A stretch of 64,000 nucleotides of DNA, taken from positions 92,622-156,621 of the forward strand of contig NZ_VHIZ01000038.1 of NCBI RefSeq assembly GCF_006494375.1, in the 5' to 3' direction. Positions 28,660-37,912 of this stretch are shown here, one piece after another. The notes beneath the pieces are model-generated. The model was not told where the DNA came from. It ran no database searches and was given only the letters and a program-made list of their open reading frames with translations. The DNA comes from Pantoea anthophila. GTDB taxonomy: Bacteria > Pseudomonadota > Gammaproteobacteria > Enterobacterales > Enterobacteriaceae. The position numbers and the translations under genes are program-made. The number at the start of each line of letters is the position of its first letter. The stretch's first letter is position 1.

Positions 28660-29871
28660 ATGAATCTTATTTCCGATCCACCCGAAACCTTTCAGGTGGC
28701 TATCATAACCTGTCGAAAACAGGCCATTCAGGCCGCGCATGCGCTGGCTGAACAGGCGAAACCGGGTGCTGTTGCCCGGGATCAGCAGCGGCTCTATCCC
28801 CGTGAACTGATCAGCCAGTTTACCCGGCTCGGACTGGGCAGCATCAGCGTGCCACGCCGCTTTGGCGGTGGCGGGCTGGATTTCCAGACCGTGGCGGAGG
28901 TCTTCCGCATCATCTCGGCCAGCGATCCCTCCCTGGGCCAGATCCCGCAGAATCACTTTGGCCTGATCCAGTTCATTCTTGGCGAAGGCGAACCGTCACA
29001 GCAGGAAAAATGGCTGCAGGCGGTGGTCAGTGGCAAGCGACTGGGCAATGGTGGCCCTGAAAAGAACACCCGCCATACGCGCGACATCCAGGCCCGACTG
29101 GTGCGTGAGGGTCAGACATCGCGTCTGAGCGGGGAGAAGTTCTACTCAACCGGCGCATTGTTCGCGGATATCCTGGTTACGACCGCACTGCAGGAGGACG
29201 ACAAGCCGGCCATGGCTTTTATCCCGCTGCCTGCCGAAGGGGTGGAGATCGTGGATGACTGGTCAGGGATGGGTCAGCGTACCACCGCCAGCGGAACGGT
29301 AAGGCTTGATCGGGTCATCGTCGGGCCTGACGCAATCATTCCCCTGCCATCGTCAGACAAACCGACCCTGCGAGGTGCGGTGTCACAGCTGATTCAGGCA
29401 GCGATTGATGCCGGTATCGCGCAGGGCGCGCTGGACGATGCGCTGGAGTTTGTCCGTCATCACTCACGTCCCTGGGTGGATGCAGGCGTCGCTCGCAACG
29501 CTGATGATCCCTATATCCTGGCTGACATCGGGCGCATCAGTACCGAACTGAGTGCCGCGAATGCCCTGCTGCGACGGGCGGCCCGGGTCCTTGATTCGCT
29601 GGCCTCGCAGCCTCTGACGGCGGAAAACAGCGCCGCCGCCTCAATTGCCGTGGCGGAAGCCAAGGTGCTGACCACCGATATCGCGCTGCGTGCCAGCGAA
29701 AAGCTGCTGGAATGGGGTGGAAGCCGCGCGACGCTGCTGCAGCATGGACTCGACCGCCACTGGCGCAATGCCCGCACCCACACGCTGCATGACCCGGTGC
29801 GCTGGAAAACCCACGCCATTGGCAATTACTACCTCAATGCGATCTACCCTGCGCGCCATGCGTGGATTTAA
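28660..29871 (+). CDS. SfnB-family flavin-dependent acyl-CoA-dehydrogenase-like protein (copy 1)
   Basis: 403 residues from the ATG at 28660, preceded by CCGGAAGCGCC; a TTG at 28630 is a less likely start. The acyl-CoA dehydrogenase fold is recognisable: QIPQNHFGLIQF, SGEKFYSTGALFADI and the C-terminal HWRNARTHTLHDPVRWK. The SfnB and DszC/DszA-linked flavoproteins of this family are induced by sulfur starvation and use organosulfur compounds, typically as FMNH2-dependent monooxygenases. First gene of an operon with a second SfnB copy, an LLM monooxygenase and a Met-type ABC transporter. The exact substrate is unknown. Confidence 0.88.
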   Translation: MNLISDPPETFQVAIITCRKQAIQAAHALAEQAKPGAVARDQQRLYPRELISQFTRLGLGSISVPRRFGGGGLDFQTVAEVFRIISASDPSLGQIPQNHFGLIQFILGEGEPSQQEKWLQAVVSGKRLGNGGPEKNTRHTRDIQARLVREGQTSRLSGEKFYSTGALFADILVTTALQEDDKPAMAFIPLPAEGVEIVDDWSGMGQRTTASGTVRLDRVIVGPDAIIPLPSSDKPTLRGAVSQLIQAAIDAGIAQGALDDALEFVRHHSRPWVDAGVARNADDPYILADIGRISTELSAANALLRRAARVLDSLASQPLTAENSAAASIAVAEAKVLTTDIALRASEKLLEWGGSRATLLQHGLDRHWRNARTHTLHDPVRWKTHAIGNYYLNAIYPARHAWI

Positions 29872-29880
29872 GGAGAAAGA

Positions 29881-31071
29881 ATGAGTCAGGTTCAGCCGAA
29901 ACAGCCCGCCGACCGCCTCCGCAGTGAGCAACAGGCGCTGGACGTGGCCGCGCAACTGGCGCAGGCGTTCCGTGCGGGTGCCGCCGAGCGGGATCGCGAA
30001 CGTGAGCTGCCCTATGCCCCCTTGCAGAGACTGTTTCAGTCAGGCCTGGGGGCGATCACCGTTCCAAAGGCGTATGGCGGCATTGCAGTTTCAACCGCCA
30101 CGCTCGCCTCCGTTATCACCCTGCTCAGTGAGGCCGATGCGGCGATAGGGCAGGTTCCGCAGAATCACTTCTACGCGCTGGAAGTCCTGCGCCTCAACGG
30201 CAGCGAATCACAAAAGCAACGCTTTTATGGCGAGGTACTGGCTGGCGTCCATCTGGGAAATGCACTGGCGGAATTTGCCTCCCGCGCGGCACATCAGCGC
30301 ACCACACAGATCCGCGATAATGTCCTTAACGGCACGAAATTTTACGCCACCGGTGCGCTGTTTGCCGATCGCATTCCCACGGCAGCGCGCGACGAAGACG
30401 AGAAAGAGCTGCTGGTATTTGTGCCCCGACATCAGGCAGGCGTGACGGTTATTGATGACTGGAGTGGCTTCGGCCAGCGTACCACCGGCAGCGGCAGCGT
30501 CCTGTTTGAGAACGTCAGGGTGGAGGCAGACGATGTGGTGCCGTTTCAGACCGCATTTGAGCGGCCGACCTCGCTGGGCCCTTTTGCACAGATCCTGCAT
30601 GCCGCGATCGATCAGGGCATTGCCCAGGCGGCGTTTTATGACATGCTCGACTTTCTGCGTCAGCGTGCCCGGCCGTGGCCAGACAGCGGCGTGACCCGCG
30701 CCTGTGAGGACCCCTTAACGCTCGATCGCACCGGGCGTCTGGCGGCACGGTTGCGGGCCGGCGAGGCGCTCATCGCGGAGGCGGGTGCAGCCATTGACGT
30801 TGCGCAACAACAGCCTGACGCTGATACGGTGGCGCAGGCTTCGATTGCGGTGGCGAAGGCGCGCGCCTGGACCACCGAGGTCGCACTGGAGGCCGCTAAC
30901 CTGCTATTTGAACTCGGCGGCACACGGGCCAGCCTGCGTGAATATCATCTCGACCGCCACTGGCGCAATGCGCGCACTCACACCCTGCACGATCCAGTGC
31001 GCTGGAAATATCCCGCGATAGGCAACTTCCTGCTCAATGGCGTACTGCCACCGCGCCGGGGTACGCTATGA
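29881..31071 (+). CDS. SfnB-family flavin-dependent acyl-CoA-dehydrogenase-like protein (copy 2)
   Basis: 396 residues, paralogous to copy 1 along the whole length (QVPQNHFYALEVL, LNGTKFYATGALFADR and the same C-terminal HWRNARTHTLHDPVRWK). It lies nine bases after copy 1 with an AAGGAGAAAG ribosome-binding site, and its stop overlaps the next start by four bases. The pair looks like a tandem duplication that diverged toward two substrates or forms a hetero-oligomer. Related proteins use reduced flavin and oxygen on organosulfur compounds. Confidence 0.88.
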   Translation: MSQVQPKQPADRLRSEQQALDVAAQLAQAFRAGAAERDRERELPYAPLQRLFQSGLGAITVPKAYGGIAVSTATLASVITLLSEADAAIGQVPQNHFYALEVLRLNGSESQKQRFYGEVLAGVHLGNALAEFASRAAHQRTTQIRDNVLNGTKFYATGALFADRIPTAARDEDEKELLVFVPRHQAGVTVIDDWSGFGQRTTGSGSVLFENVRVEADDVVPFQTAFERPTSLGPFAQILHAAIDQGIAQAAFYDMLDFLRQRARPWPDSGVTRACEDPLTLDRTGRLAARLRAGEALIAEAGAAIDVAQQQPDADTVAQASIAVAKARAWTTEVALEAANLLFELGGTRASLREYHLDRHWRNARTHTLHDPVRWKYPAIGNFLLNGVLPPRRGTL

Positions 31072-32426
31072 GTCAGAAACAGGTTCTGCTCAACGCCTTC
31101 AACATGAATTGTGTCGGGCACATTCATCACGGCATGTGGACACACCCTCAGGATCACTCCACCGAATTCAATAGCCTGAGTTACTGGACCGATCTGGCAC
31201 GCCTGCTGGAGCGCGGGCTGTTCGACGGACTGTTTATTGCGGACATCCTGGGCGTCTATGACGTTTATCAGCAGGGTATCGGGCTGACGGCGAGCGAGTC
31301 GATTCAGCTGCCGGTCAACGATCCGCTGATGCTGGTTTCAGCCATGGCGGGCGTCACACAGCATCTCGGTTTTGCGGTGACCGCCAACCTCAGCTATGAA
31401 GCACCGTTTCCCTTTGCCCGTCGTCTCTCAACGCTCGACCATCTTACGCAGGGGCGGATTGGCTGGAACATCGTCACCGGCTACCTGGACAGTGCTGCAC
31501 GGGCGATGGGTAACAAACAGCTGCTGGCGCATGACCAGCGTTACGCTCAGGCGGATGAGTTTCTCGACGTCAGCTATCAGCTCTGGGAAGGCAGCTGGCA
31601 GGATGATGCTCTCGTCGTCGATCGCCAGCGGCGTCTTTATGCCGATGCCAGCAAAATTCATCCCATCAGACATCAGGGGGAATTTTATCAGGTTGAGGGG
31701 TATCACCTCAGCAGTCCGTCACCTCAGCGCACGCCGCTGCTGTTCCAGGCCGGCACCTCTGCCCGTGGCATTCAGTTTGCGGCGCGTCATGCCGAGTGCA
31801 CGTTCGTCAATGCCGCGACACCCGCGGCAATGCGTCAGCAGACGCAGCGGCTGCGTGAAGCGGCGACCGCAGCGGGCCGCCGTGCAGAGGACCTGCGTAT
31901 TTTCATGGGAGTCGGTGTGATTGTGGCTCCGACCGAGCGGGAAGCGCAGGAGAAGCACCGCAGCTATCTCGAATATGCCAGCCCGGAAGCGGGTATCGCC
32001 CATTTTTCCAGCTCGATTGGCCTCGATCTGGCAGCTTTCGGTCCCGATGAGCCCATCATCAGCGGTGAAACTCGCGCAATAGAGTCGGTCAGTCAGGCGT
32101 ACAGCGGCTGGACCCGCCGTCGCCTGCTGGAGCAGCACGCCATGGGCAGTCGTTATCCCCTGATTATCGGCAATCCCGCGCAGGTTGCGGAGGCACTGCT
32201 GCAGTGGATGGATGAGGGAGATATCGACGGCTTCAACCTGACCCGCATTCTTAACCCGCAAAGTTACCGTGATTTTATCGAGTTAGTCGTGCCGGAATTA
32301 CAACAGCGCGGTCGCTACAAAACGGCTTATCAGCCCGGCTCACTGCGCAACAAACTCTTTCAGCAGGATCGCCTGCCCGATCGCCACCCGGCGGCGCAGT
32401 GGCGTCATGCCACCGGCCGTCGCTGA
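31068..32426 (+). CDS. LLM-class flavin monooxygenase (NtaA/SnaA/DmoA type)
   Basis: 452 residues with the family start NAFNMNCVGHIHHGMW and the flavin-binding TIM-barrel features GLFDGLFIADILGVYD and TLDHLTQGRIGWNIVTGY. The NtaA/DszA/DmoA group oxidises substrates such as nitrilotriacetate, dibenzothiophene sulfone and dimethyl sulfide using FMNH2. Here the context of two SfnB-like proteins and a sulfur-type ABC transporter points to an organosulfur substrate. It would need an external flavin reductase, not found in the window. Overlaps the preceding gene by four bases. Confidence 0.9.
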   Translation: MSQKQVLLNAFNMNCVGHIHHGMWTHPQDHSTEFNSLSYWTDLARLLERGLFDGLFIADILGVYDVYQQGIGLTASESIQLPVNDPLMLVSAMAGVTQHLGFAVTANLSYEAPFPFARRLSTLDHLTQGRIGWNIVTGYLDSAARAMGNKQLLAHDQRYAQADEFLDVSYQLWEGSWQDDALVVDRQRRLYADASKIHPIRHQGEFYQVEGYHLSSPSPQRTPLLFQAGTSARGIQFAARHAECTFVNAATPAAMRQQTQRLREAATAAGRRAEDLRIFMGVGVIVAPTEREAQEKHRSYLEYASPEAGIAHFSSSIGLDLAAFGPDEPIISGETRAIESVSQAYSGWTRRRLLEQHAMGSRYPLIIGNPAQVAEALLQWMDEGDIDGFNLTRILNPQSYRDFIELVVPELQQRGRYKTAYQPGSLRNKLFQQDRLPDRHPAAQWRHATGRR

Positions 32427-32450
32427 TCCGCTTAACCTCAAGGAATCATC

Positions 32451-33257
32451 ATGACACGTACAAACAGATTACGCGCTACGCTGGGCGGCTTGCTGCTGAC
32501 ACTCTCTGCCGTCGCCGCTGCGGACTATTCCGGTCCGCTCAAAGTGGGCACGACCGCGGCCTTTGCCCCGCCGCTGGAGACGGCGGTGGCGGAAGCGAAA
32601 AAGCAGGGGCTGGCGGTTGAACTGGTTGAATTTACCGACTGGACTGCGCCCAACGTCAGCGTGGAGAATGGCGATATCGACGTTAACCTGTTCCAGCATA
32701 AGCCTTTTCTGGAGAACGCTAATCAGTCAGGAGGGTTCCATCTGGTCGCTTATGCGCCTGCTATCATCAACAATATCGGGCTTTACTCTAAAAAGCACAG
32801 CGCCATTGACCAGGTGCCGGAAGGGGGCACCGTCGCCATCGCCAACGATCCAATCAACGGCGCGCGTGGCTTACTCCTGCTGCAGAAGGCGGGGCTGATT
32901 ACCCTCAAACCGGGCGCCGGACTGAAATCCACGGTCGATGATATCGTCAGCAATCCTAAGAAGCTGAAAATCATTGAGGTCGAAGCGGTACAGCTCTCAC
33001 GGTCGCTGGAAGAGGTTGACCTGGCGCAGGGGTATCCGCACTATCTGCGTCTGGCGAAAACCATCGATCCGAATCACGCGCTGCTGTTCGACGGGCTGGA
33101 ACATCCGGAGTATGTGATTCAGTTTGTGATTCGGGAGGGGCACCAGGACGATCCGCGCCTGGCAAAATTTGTCGATATCTATCAGCATTCGCCGGTGGTA
33201 CGCGCCAGCCTCGACAGCTTCTACGGCAAACTCTATCAGCCGGGCTGGAGTCAGTAA
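32451..33257 (+). CDS. MetQ/NlpA-type ABC substrate-binding protein (secreted, not lipidated)
   Basis: 268 residues with a Sec signal ending in SAVAAADYSG. Unlike E. coli MetQ there is no lipobox Cys, so the mature protein should be soluble in the periplasm. The body has the MetQ-family pattern VENGDIDVNLFQHKPFLENA and VAIANDPINGARGLLLLQKA. Together with the following ATPase and permease it forms a complete MetNIQ-like importer. In this operon it probably brings in an organosulfur compound (methionine-like, sulfoxide or related), not necessarily methionine. Confidence 0.9.
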   Translation: MTRTNRLRATLGGLLLTLSAVAAADYSGPLKVGTTAAFAPPLETAVAEAKKQGLAVELVEFTDWTAPNVSVENGDIDVNLFQHKPFLENANQSGGFHLVAYAPAIINNIGLYSKKHSAIDQVPEGGTVAIANDPINGARGLLLLQKAGLITLKPGAGLKSTVDDIVSNPKKLKIIEVEAVQLSRSLEEVDLAQGYPHYLRLAKTIDPNHALLFDGLEHPEYVIQFVIREGHQDDPRLAKFVDIYQHSPVVRASLDSFYGKLYQPGWSQ

Positions 33258-33259
33258 CG

Positions 33260-34363
33260 ATGGTCAGCATGGTCATTCCTGACGCGACGGCGTTGCCCCA
33301 TGCCGCCGCCGCAATCCGCACCCACGCTGCTGCTCACGTCAGGCTGGAAGCGGTCAGTAAACGCTATCCCGGTCAGACGGCCGATGCGCTGCATCACATC
33401 AATCTGGAGATCCAGCGCGGTGAGATTTTCGGCATCATCGGCCGCAGCGGCGCAGGTAAATCCACGCTTATCCGCTGCCTGAATCGCCTGGAAGATCCCA
33501 CCGGTGGACGCATCGTCATCGACGGCACCGACATCAGCGCGCTGGGCGCGCGGCAGCTGGTCGAATGGCGGCGCAGCACGGGCATGATCTTTCAGCACTT
33601 CAATCTGCTCTCCGCCAAAACCGTCAGACAGAACATTGAGCTGCCGCTCAGGGTTGCCGGCGTGCCGGCGGCGGCGCGGGCGCGAAAGGTGGATGAACTG
33701 CTGGCGCTGGTCGGGCTGGAAGCGCGGCAACACGCCTGGCCTGCACAGCTCTCCGGGGGGCAGAAGCAGCGCGTCGGTATTGCCCGTGCGCTGGTGCACG
33801 ACCCGGAACTGCTGCTGTGCGATGAGGCCACCTCAGCACTCGATCCCGAAACCACGCGTGCGATTCTGGCGCTGCTGAAAAAGATTAATCAGCAGCGTCA
33901 TATCACCATTGTGCTGATCACACACGAGATGGATGTGGTGCATGACCTTTGCCACAACGTGGCGGTCATCGATCAGGGGGAAATCATCGAACGCGGCCCG
34001 GTCTGGCAGGTCTACAGCGACCCGCAGCAGGAAACCACGCGTCAGCTGCTCAATCCCGGTCATCAGACGCTGCCCGAATCCGTTGCCGCCCGCCTGAGTG
34101 ATCACCGGCTGCATCAGGATGCGCGGCTGTTACTGCGTTTGCGCTACACCGGACAGGGTGCCCGGCCCGACATCGGCGCGCTGGGCGCGCGGGTGCCGGG
34201 GGAAATCACGCTGATCCACAGCGCGATTGAGTGGGTGGAACAGAAACCGGTGGGGCAGCTGCTGGTGCTGCTGGATGCACAGCATGAGGCGCAATCCGTC
34301 ACCGCTCAACTGGCGCACATTGCCGATCGACTGGAGGTAGTGGGTTATGTCACAGGCTATTGA
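33260..34363 (+). CDS. MetN-type ABC transporter ATPase
   Basis: 367 residues. Walker A GRSGAGKST at about 61-69, signature LSGGQKQRVGIARAL at about 162-176, Walker B LLLCDEATSALD, then a C-terminal NIL-like regulatory domain (about 290-365) that binds the substrate in MetN. An N-terminal extension of 25 or so residues (Ala- and His-rich) precedes the usual MetN start. The gene overlaps the permease start by 17 bases. Confidence 0.92.
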   Translation: MVSMVIPDATALPHAAAAIRTHAAAHVRLEAVSKRYPGQTADALHHINLEIQRGEIFGIIGRSGAGKSTLIRCLNRLEDPTGGRIVIDGTDISALGARQLVEWRRSTGMIFQHFNLLSAKTVRQNIELPLRVAGVPAAARARKVDELLALVGLEARQHAWPAQLSGGQKQRVGIARALVHDPELLLCDEATSALDPETTRAILALLKKINQQRHITIVLITHEMDVVHDLCHNVAVIDQGEIIERGPVWQVYSDPQQETTRQLLNPGHQTLPESVAARLSDHRLHQDARLLLRLRYTGQGARPDIGALGARVPGEITLIHSAIEWVEQKPVGQLLVLLDAQHEAQSVTAQLAHIADRLEVVGYVTGY

Positions 34364-34997
34364 TCGTTTGTGGACCGCGTTACTGGACACCCTGCTGATG
34401 GTTGGCGTCTCCTCTGCGCTGGCTCTGGCGCTGGGGTTGCCGATGGCGGTGATTCTGGTGGTCAGCGGACGGGGCGATCTCTTTCCCAGTCCGGCACTCA
34501 ATCGGGTGCTGGGCTGGATAGTGAATCTCTTCCGCTCCATACCCTTTCTGATTCTGATGGTGGCGTTAATCCCCTTTACCCGCTGGATCGTCGGGACGAC
34601 CTACGGCGTCTGGGCGGCCGTCGTGCCGCTGACCCTGGCGGCAACCCCGTTCTTTGCCCGCATTGCGGAGGTCAGCCTGCGGGAGGTGGATAAAGGGCTG
34701 ACCGAAGCGGCGCAGGCGATGGGTTTTCATCGCTGGCACATTATCTGGCATGTGCTGCTGCCGGAGGCGCGCCCTGGCATCGTCAGTGGTTTCACCATTA
34801 CGCTGGTCACCATGATCAACGCCTCAGCCATGGCGGGTGCCATCGGTGCCGGGGGATTAGGGGATCTGGCCTATCGCTATGGCTACCAGCGCTTTGACAT
34901 GCAGGTCATGGTGACGGTCATTGTGGTGCTGGTCGCACTGGTCACGCTGCTTCAGTTATGCGGAGACCGGCTTTCGCGTCGTCTGAATCATCGCTGA
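34347..34997 (+). CDS. MetI-type ABC transporter permease
   Basis: 216 residues with five predicted membrane helices and the coupling-helix region EVDKGLTEAAQAMGFHRWHI, typical of MetI. Completes the importer with the upstream ATPase and binding protein. Last gene of the plus-strand operon; a hairpin follows. Confidence 0.92.
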   Translation: MSQAIDRLWTALLDTLLMVGVSSALALALGLPMAVILVVSGRGDLFPSPALNRVLGWIVNLFRSIPFLILMVALIPFTRWIVGTTYGVWAAVVPLTLAATPFFARIAEVSLREVDKGLTEAAQAMGFHRWHIIWHVLLPEARPGIVSGFTITLVTMINASAMAGAIGAGGLGDLAYRYGYQRFDMQVMVTVIVVLVALVTLLQLCGDRLSRRLNHR

Positions 34998-35003
34998 GCG
35001 GGT

Positions 35004-35025
35004 AAGGCCGGGAACCCCCGGCCTT
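35004..35025. terminator. Bidirectional hairpin between convergent sulfur operons
   Basis: AAGGCCGGG and CCCGGCCTT pair around four bases between the permease and the convergent SfnB gene. There is no long T-tract. Confidence 0.55.
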
Positions 35026-35032
35026 AGCGATC

Positions 35033-36250
35033 TCACGCGCCTTCGCCATTGCCTATCTGCCAGATGAAAGTCGGATCGCTGCCGTTCACTTCCCAGTCAC
35101 CCACATTGCGGATTTTGTAGATCACCGGGTTGTGTGATGAGACCGTGCGGGCGTTGCGCCAGTGGCGGTCCAGTGCCTTGCTGACGCGGGTGTCCGACGC
35201 ACCAAGCGCATTAAACAGCTCCGTGGCGGCCCGCGTCACCAGCTCCGTGGCTACGGTCTGCGCTTTAGCAGATTCCACTTCTGCCAGCACGTTAGCCGCG
35301 TGAAGGGCAGCGTCATCCGCGCCGCTGAGCTGTAACTCAAACGCCCGCTGCAGTGAGTGGGTCGCGCGCTCAACGGCGGCTTCGGCGGCCCAGGCCCAGC
35401 TGCTGATCTGTCCGACCACCTGCAGCACCTGCACATCCTGCCTCACCTGAGGGGCGTTGCCGTGACTGTAAATCCGCTTACGCTGCGCCACCCCCTGTGC
35501 CGCATCGCGCACCACCGCCCGGCCAATTCCCGCCAGCGTCGCGAGCAGGACATGCTGGTAAAAAGCGGTCTGATAGCGGAAGCGCTCGCTGAAATCATAA
35601 ACGTGGGGCTGCTCAACCCCGGCCTGATGAAAGCGGGTGGTGCCACTGCCGGTCAGCCGCTGCCCGAAACCATCCCAGTCGTCATCGCGCTCCACCCCGT
35701 TCTGGTGCGTGTTCACCAGCGCAATCACATCACGGCCGTTGTCCGTCCGCTTTGCATAGACATCGATCCAGTCGGCATAGAGGGTTCCGGTGCTGTAAAA
35801 CTTTTCACCGCTGATCACCCATCCCGCCGGCGCGGGGGAAACCTGCGTGATCACCTCACCCAGCTTCACCGCGCCGACCTCGCTCCAGCCGCTGCCCACC
35901 AGCTCACCGTCGACGAAACGCCGGAACCAGCGACGGCGTGCGTCGCTGTCAGGCTGGTTCAGGCGATCCTCGATAAAGGCAAAGTGCGCGCGCAGCGCCT
36001 GTGGCAGGTTCGAATCTGCCTCGGCCAGGTCAGTCAGTAACGAAAAGAGCTGGGGCAGCGAAACACCAAAGCCGCCGTCCTCTTTCGGGATTCGCAGTGT
36101 GCCGAACCGGGCCTCTTTCAGCCAGCGGATCGGCTCATGCAGCAGCGTGCGTCCGGTTTCCCGTGCCGCCGCCTCGCTGGCAATACGGTCAAAAAGCGGT
36201 CTGAAATGGTCACGCAGCGCGGCAAATTCAGTCGGGTTGAGTTCAGACAT
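35033..36250 (-). CDS. SfnB-family flavin-dependent acyl-CoA-dehydrogenase-like protein (copy 3)
   Basis: 405 residues from the ATG at 36250, which follows CAGGAGACGATC; the upstream in-frame start at 36301 lies inside the MFS gene. Family marks: ISGEKFYSTGTLYADWIDV and the C-terminal KALDRHWRNARTVSSHNPVI. It is more diverged from copies 1 and 2 than they are from each other. It overlaps the 3' end of the MFS gene by eight bases, so the transporter and this enzyme are probably one substrate module. Confidence 0.88.
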   Translation of the reverse strand: MSELNPTEFAALRDHFRPLFDRIASEAAARETGRTLLHEPIRWLKEARFGTLRIPKEDGGFGVSLPQLFSLLTDLAEADSNLPQALRAHFAFIEDRLNQPDSDARRRWFRRFVDGELVGSGWSEVGAVKLGEVITQVSPAPAGWVISGEKFYSTGTLYADWIDVYAKRTDNGRDVIALVNTHQNGVERDDDWDGFGQRLTGSGTTRFHQAGVEQPHVYDFSERFRYQTAFYQHVLLATLAGIGRAVVRDAAQGVAQRKRIYSHGNAPQVRQDVQVLQVVGQISSWAWAAEAAVERATHSLQRAFELQLSGADDAALHAANVLAEVESAKAQTVATELVTRAATELFNALGASDTRVSKALDRHWRNARTVSSHNPVIYKIRNVGDWEVNGSDPTFIWQIGNGEGA

Positions 36251-37703
36251 GATCGTCTCCTGTGGCGGGTTGTTCATCAATGTCCTGTCGGGTCGGTTCA
36301 AACCGGACGATCAACAGGAAAATAATCGGAATAAGGGCGGCGAGAGAGACAATCCAGAACATATTGGTGCCGTAGCGCGCCTGCAGAATGGGCAGAATAA
36401 ACAGCGCCAGCGCACTACCAATGCCGGAAAGCGAGCGGCTGAAGCCGACGCCGGTGGCCCGGATATGCGTCGGGTAGGAGAGTGCCGGATAGATCATCAA
36501 CTGCGCACCCGGCCCGAAACCTTCAGCAAACAGCCAGAGACCGAGCATCAGCACCGCCACCACCACACCCGTCGTCGCCTGCGGATGACCAATCAGTGCC
36601 AGCGAGATCAGCGCGATAAACTGCAGCGCAAAGCCGGCAATCGCCACATGACGGGAGGGAAATTTCCACGCCAGCCGCATGCCCAGCAGGCCGCCGGTAA
36701 AGGCAAACAGCGCATTCAGTCCCAGCGAGGCAGAGATGGTTTCGAAGACGCCCGCTCCCAGAAACTGCGCAAGGATCGACGGCAGGAAGAAGGCGATGGC
36801 GGTGTATTCAAAGGCGATACAGACGTTCATCACCCCACTGACCAGCGTGCGCTCGAGATAAGGCTTCTGAAACAGCACCCGGAAACTCACTTTCGGCGCC
36901 GCCTTCACGGTAACGTCTCTTTCGGGCTGCACTTCATGCGCCTCGATGCCGTAAGAGTCGCGCAGGATACGCACCGCACCGCGCAGATCGCCCTGATTAG
37001 CCGCCCAGAGAGGAGACTCGTTCATGAATCTGCTGCGCACCGCAATAATCAGCAGGGCCGGTACGGCACCAAACAGCAGCGAGGCGCGCCACAACCAGTC
37101 GATGTGTTCAGCAGGCAGCAGAAAATAGAGCGCAAAAATAATGAAGAAACAGGCGGATGAGGCGGCATACCACATCGGGCACCAGGCCGCGAGGCGCGAC
37201 GCTTTATTGCCTTTGCCGGAGAATTTAGAAAACTCGGCCAGATAAGCCATGGCTACCGGCAGATCGATCCCCACGCCGATCCCCATCAGAAAGCGCGCAC
37301 CAATCAGCACCCAGACGTTGGGTGCCAGACCCGCAGCGATGGCCGAGACGACAAAGAAGAGCATATCCGCCATAAATACGGAGTAGCGGCCATATTTATC
37401 AGTCAGCCAGCCGCCGATCAGATTGCCCACGATAGTGCCGATCATGATGGAGGAGGTCACCAGCCCGGTGAGCACCGGCGTCAGGCTGAACTCTCTGACG
37501 ACATCATCAATGCCGTAAGAGAGCGTCGTCAGGTCGTAGGCATCAAGAAACACACCGCCCAGCGCCAGAAACACGATCCAGCGGGCGTAGCTGTTTTTCT
37601 CACTTTTACTGTTGATAAGCCGGGCCACGTCGCTCACCGAACGCACCGGCGTGGAGTGGGGCGGCGGGATGGTCAGGGTGTCGTCAATATTCAGTGTACT
37701 CAT
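36243..37703 (-). CDS. MFS transporter of the organosulfur cluster
   Basis: 486 residues with about twelve membrane segments. The ATG at 37703 follows AACGAGGATACG; the longer in-frame start at 37769 has no such site. Family motif GNLIGGWLTDKYGRYSVF is the MFS signature loop 2-3 and MGIGVGIDLPVAMAYLAEFS is also typical of the sugar/aromatic-acid porter group. Its operon partner is the third SfnB-like protein, so an organosulfur anion or related acid is a reasonable substrate guess. Confidence 0.88.
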   Translation of the reverse strand: MSTLNIDDTLTIPPPHSTPVRSVSDVARLINSKSEKNSYARWIVFLALGGVFLDAYDLTTLSYGIDDVVREFSLTPVLTGLVTSSIMIGTIVGNLIGGWLTDKYGRYSVFMADMLFFVVSAIAAGLAPNVWVLIGARFLMGIGVGIDLPVAMAYLAEFSKFSGKGNKASRLAAWCPMWYAASSACFFIIFALYFLLPAEHIDWLWRASLLFGAVPALLIIAVRSRFMNESPLWAANQGDLRGAVRILRDSYGIEAHEVQPERDVTVKAAPKVSFRVLFQKPYLERTLVSGVMNVCIAFEYTAIAFFLPSILAQFLGAGVFETISASLGLNALFAFTGGLLGMRLAWKFPSRHVAIAGFALQFIALISLALIGHPQATTGVVVAVLMLGLWLFAEGFGPGAQLMIYPALSYPTHIRATGVGFSRSLSGIGSALALFILPILQARYGTNMFWIVSLAALIPIIFLLIVRFEPTRQDIDEQPATGDDHV

Positions 37704-37836
37704 CGTATCCTCGTTATTGTATTCAGCAGGTAACGAGGCTTTTATAGGTATTCCCGGGGCAGTAAACAACCAACAAATATGGATAACGATTATAATAAAT
37801 TCAATAAGTTAATGCGATTTTACTGGCATGCGAAAG

Positions 37837-37864
37837 GCCGGATGAAGGGGTTATTTCATCCGGC
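37837..37864 (-). terminator. Hairpin at the end of the ssuD operon
   Basis: GCCGGATGAA and TTCATCCGGC are perfect inverted repeats 49 bases past the stop of the LLM gene. It separates the two minus-strand operons. Confidence 0.7.
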
Positions 37865-37912
37865 AGCGTTCAGGTAAATCCGGTGTCAGGCGGCTGTGCG
37901 TACAGCCTGATA

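Noticed and set aside
35847..37160. 437-codon plus-strand frame
   Set aside because: Antisense to the SfnB-like and MFS genes, which have clear family motifs.
37760..37790. Possible sigma-54 promoter upstream of the MFS gene
   Set aside because: GG and GC elements are nine, not ten, bases apart, which is not compatible with sigma-54 binding.
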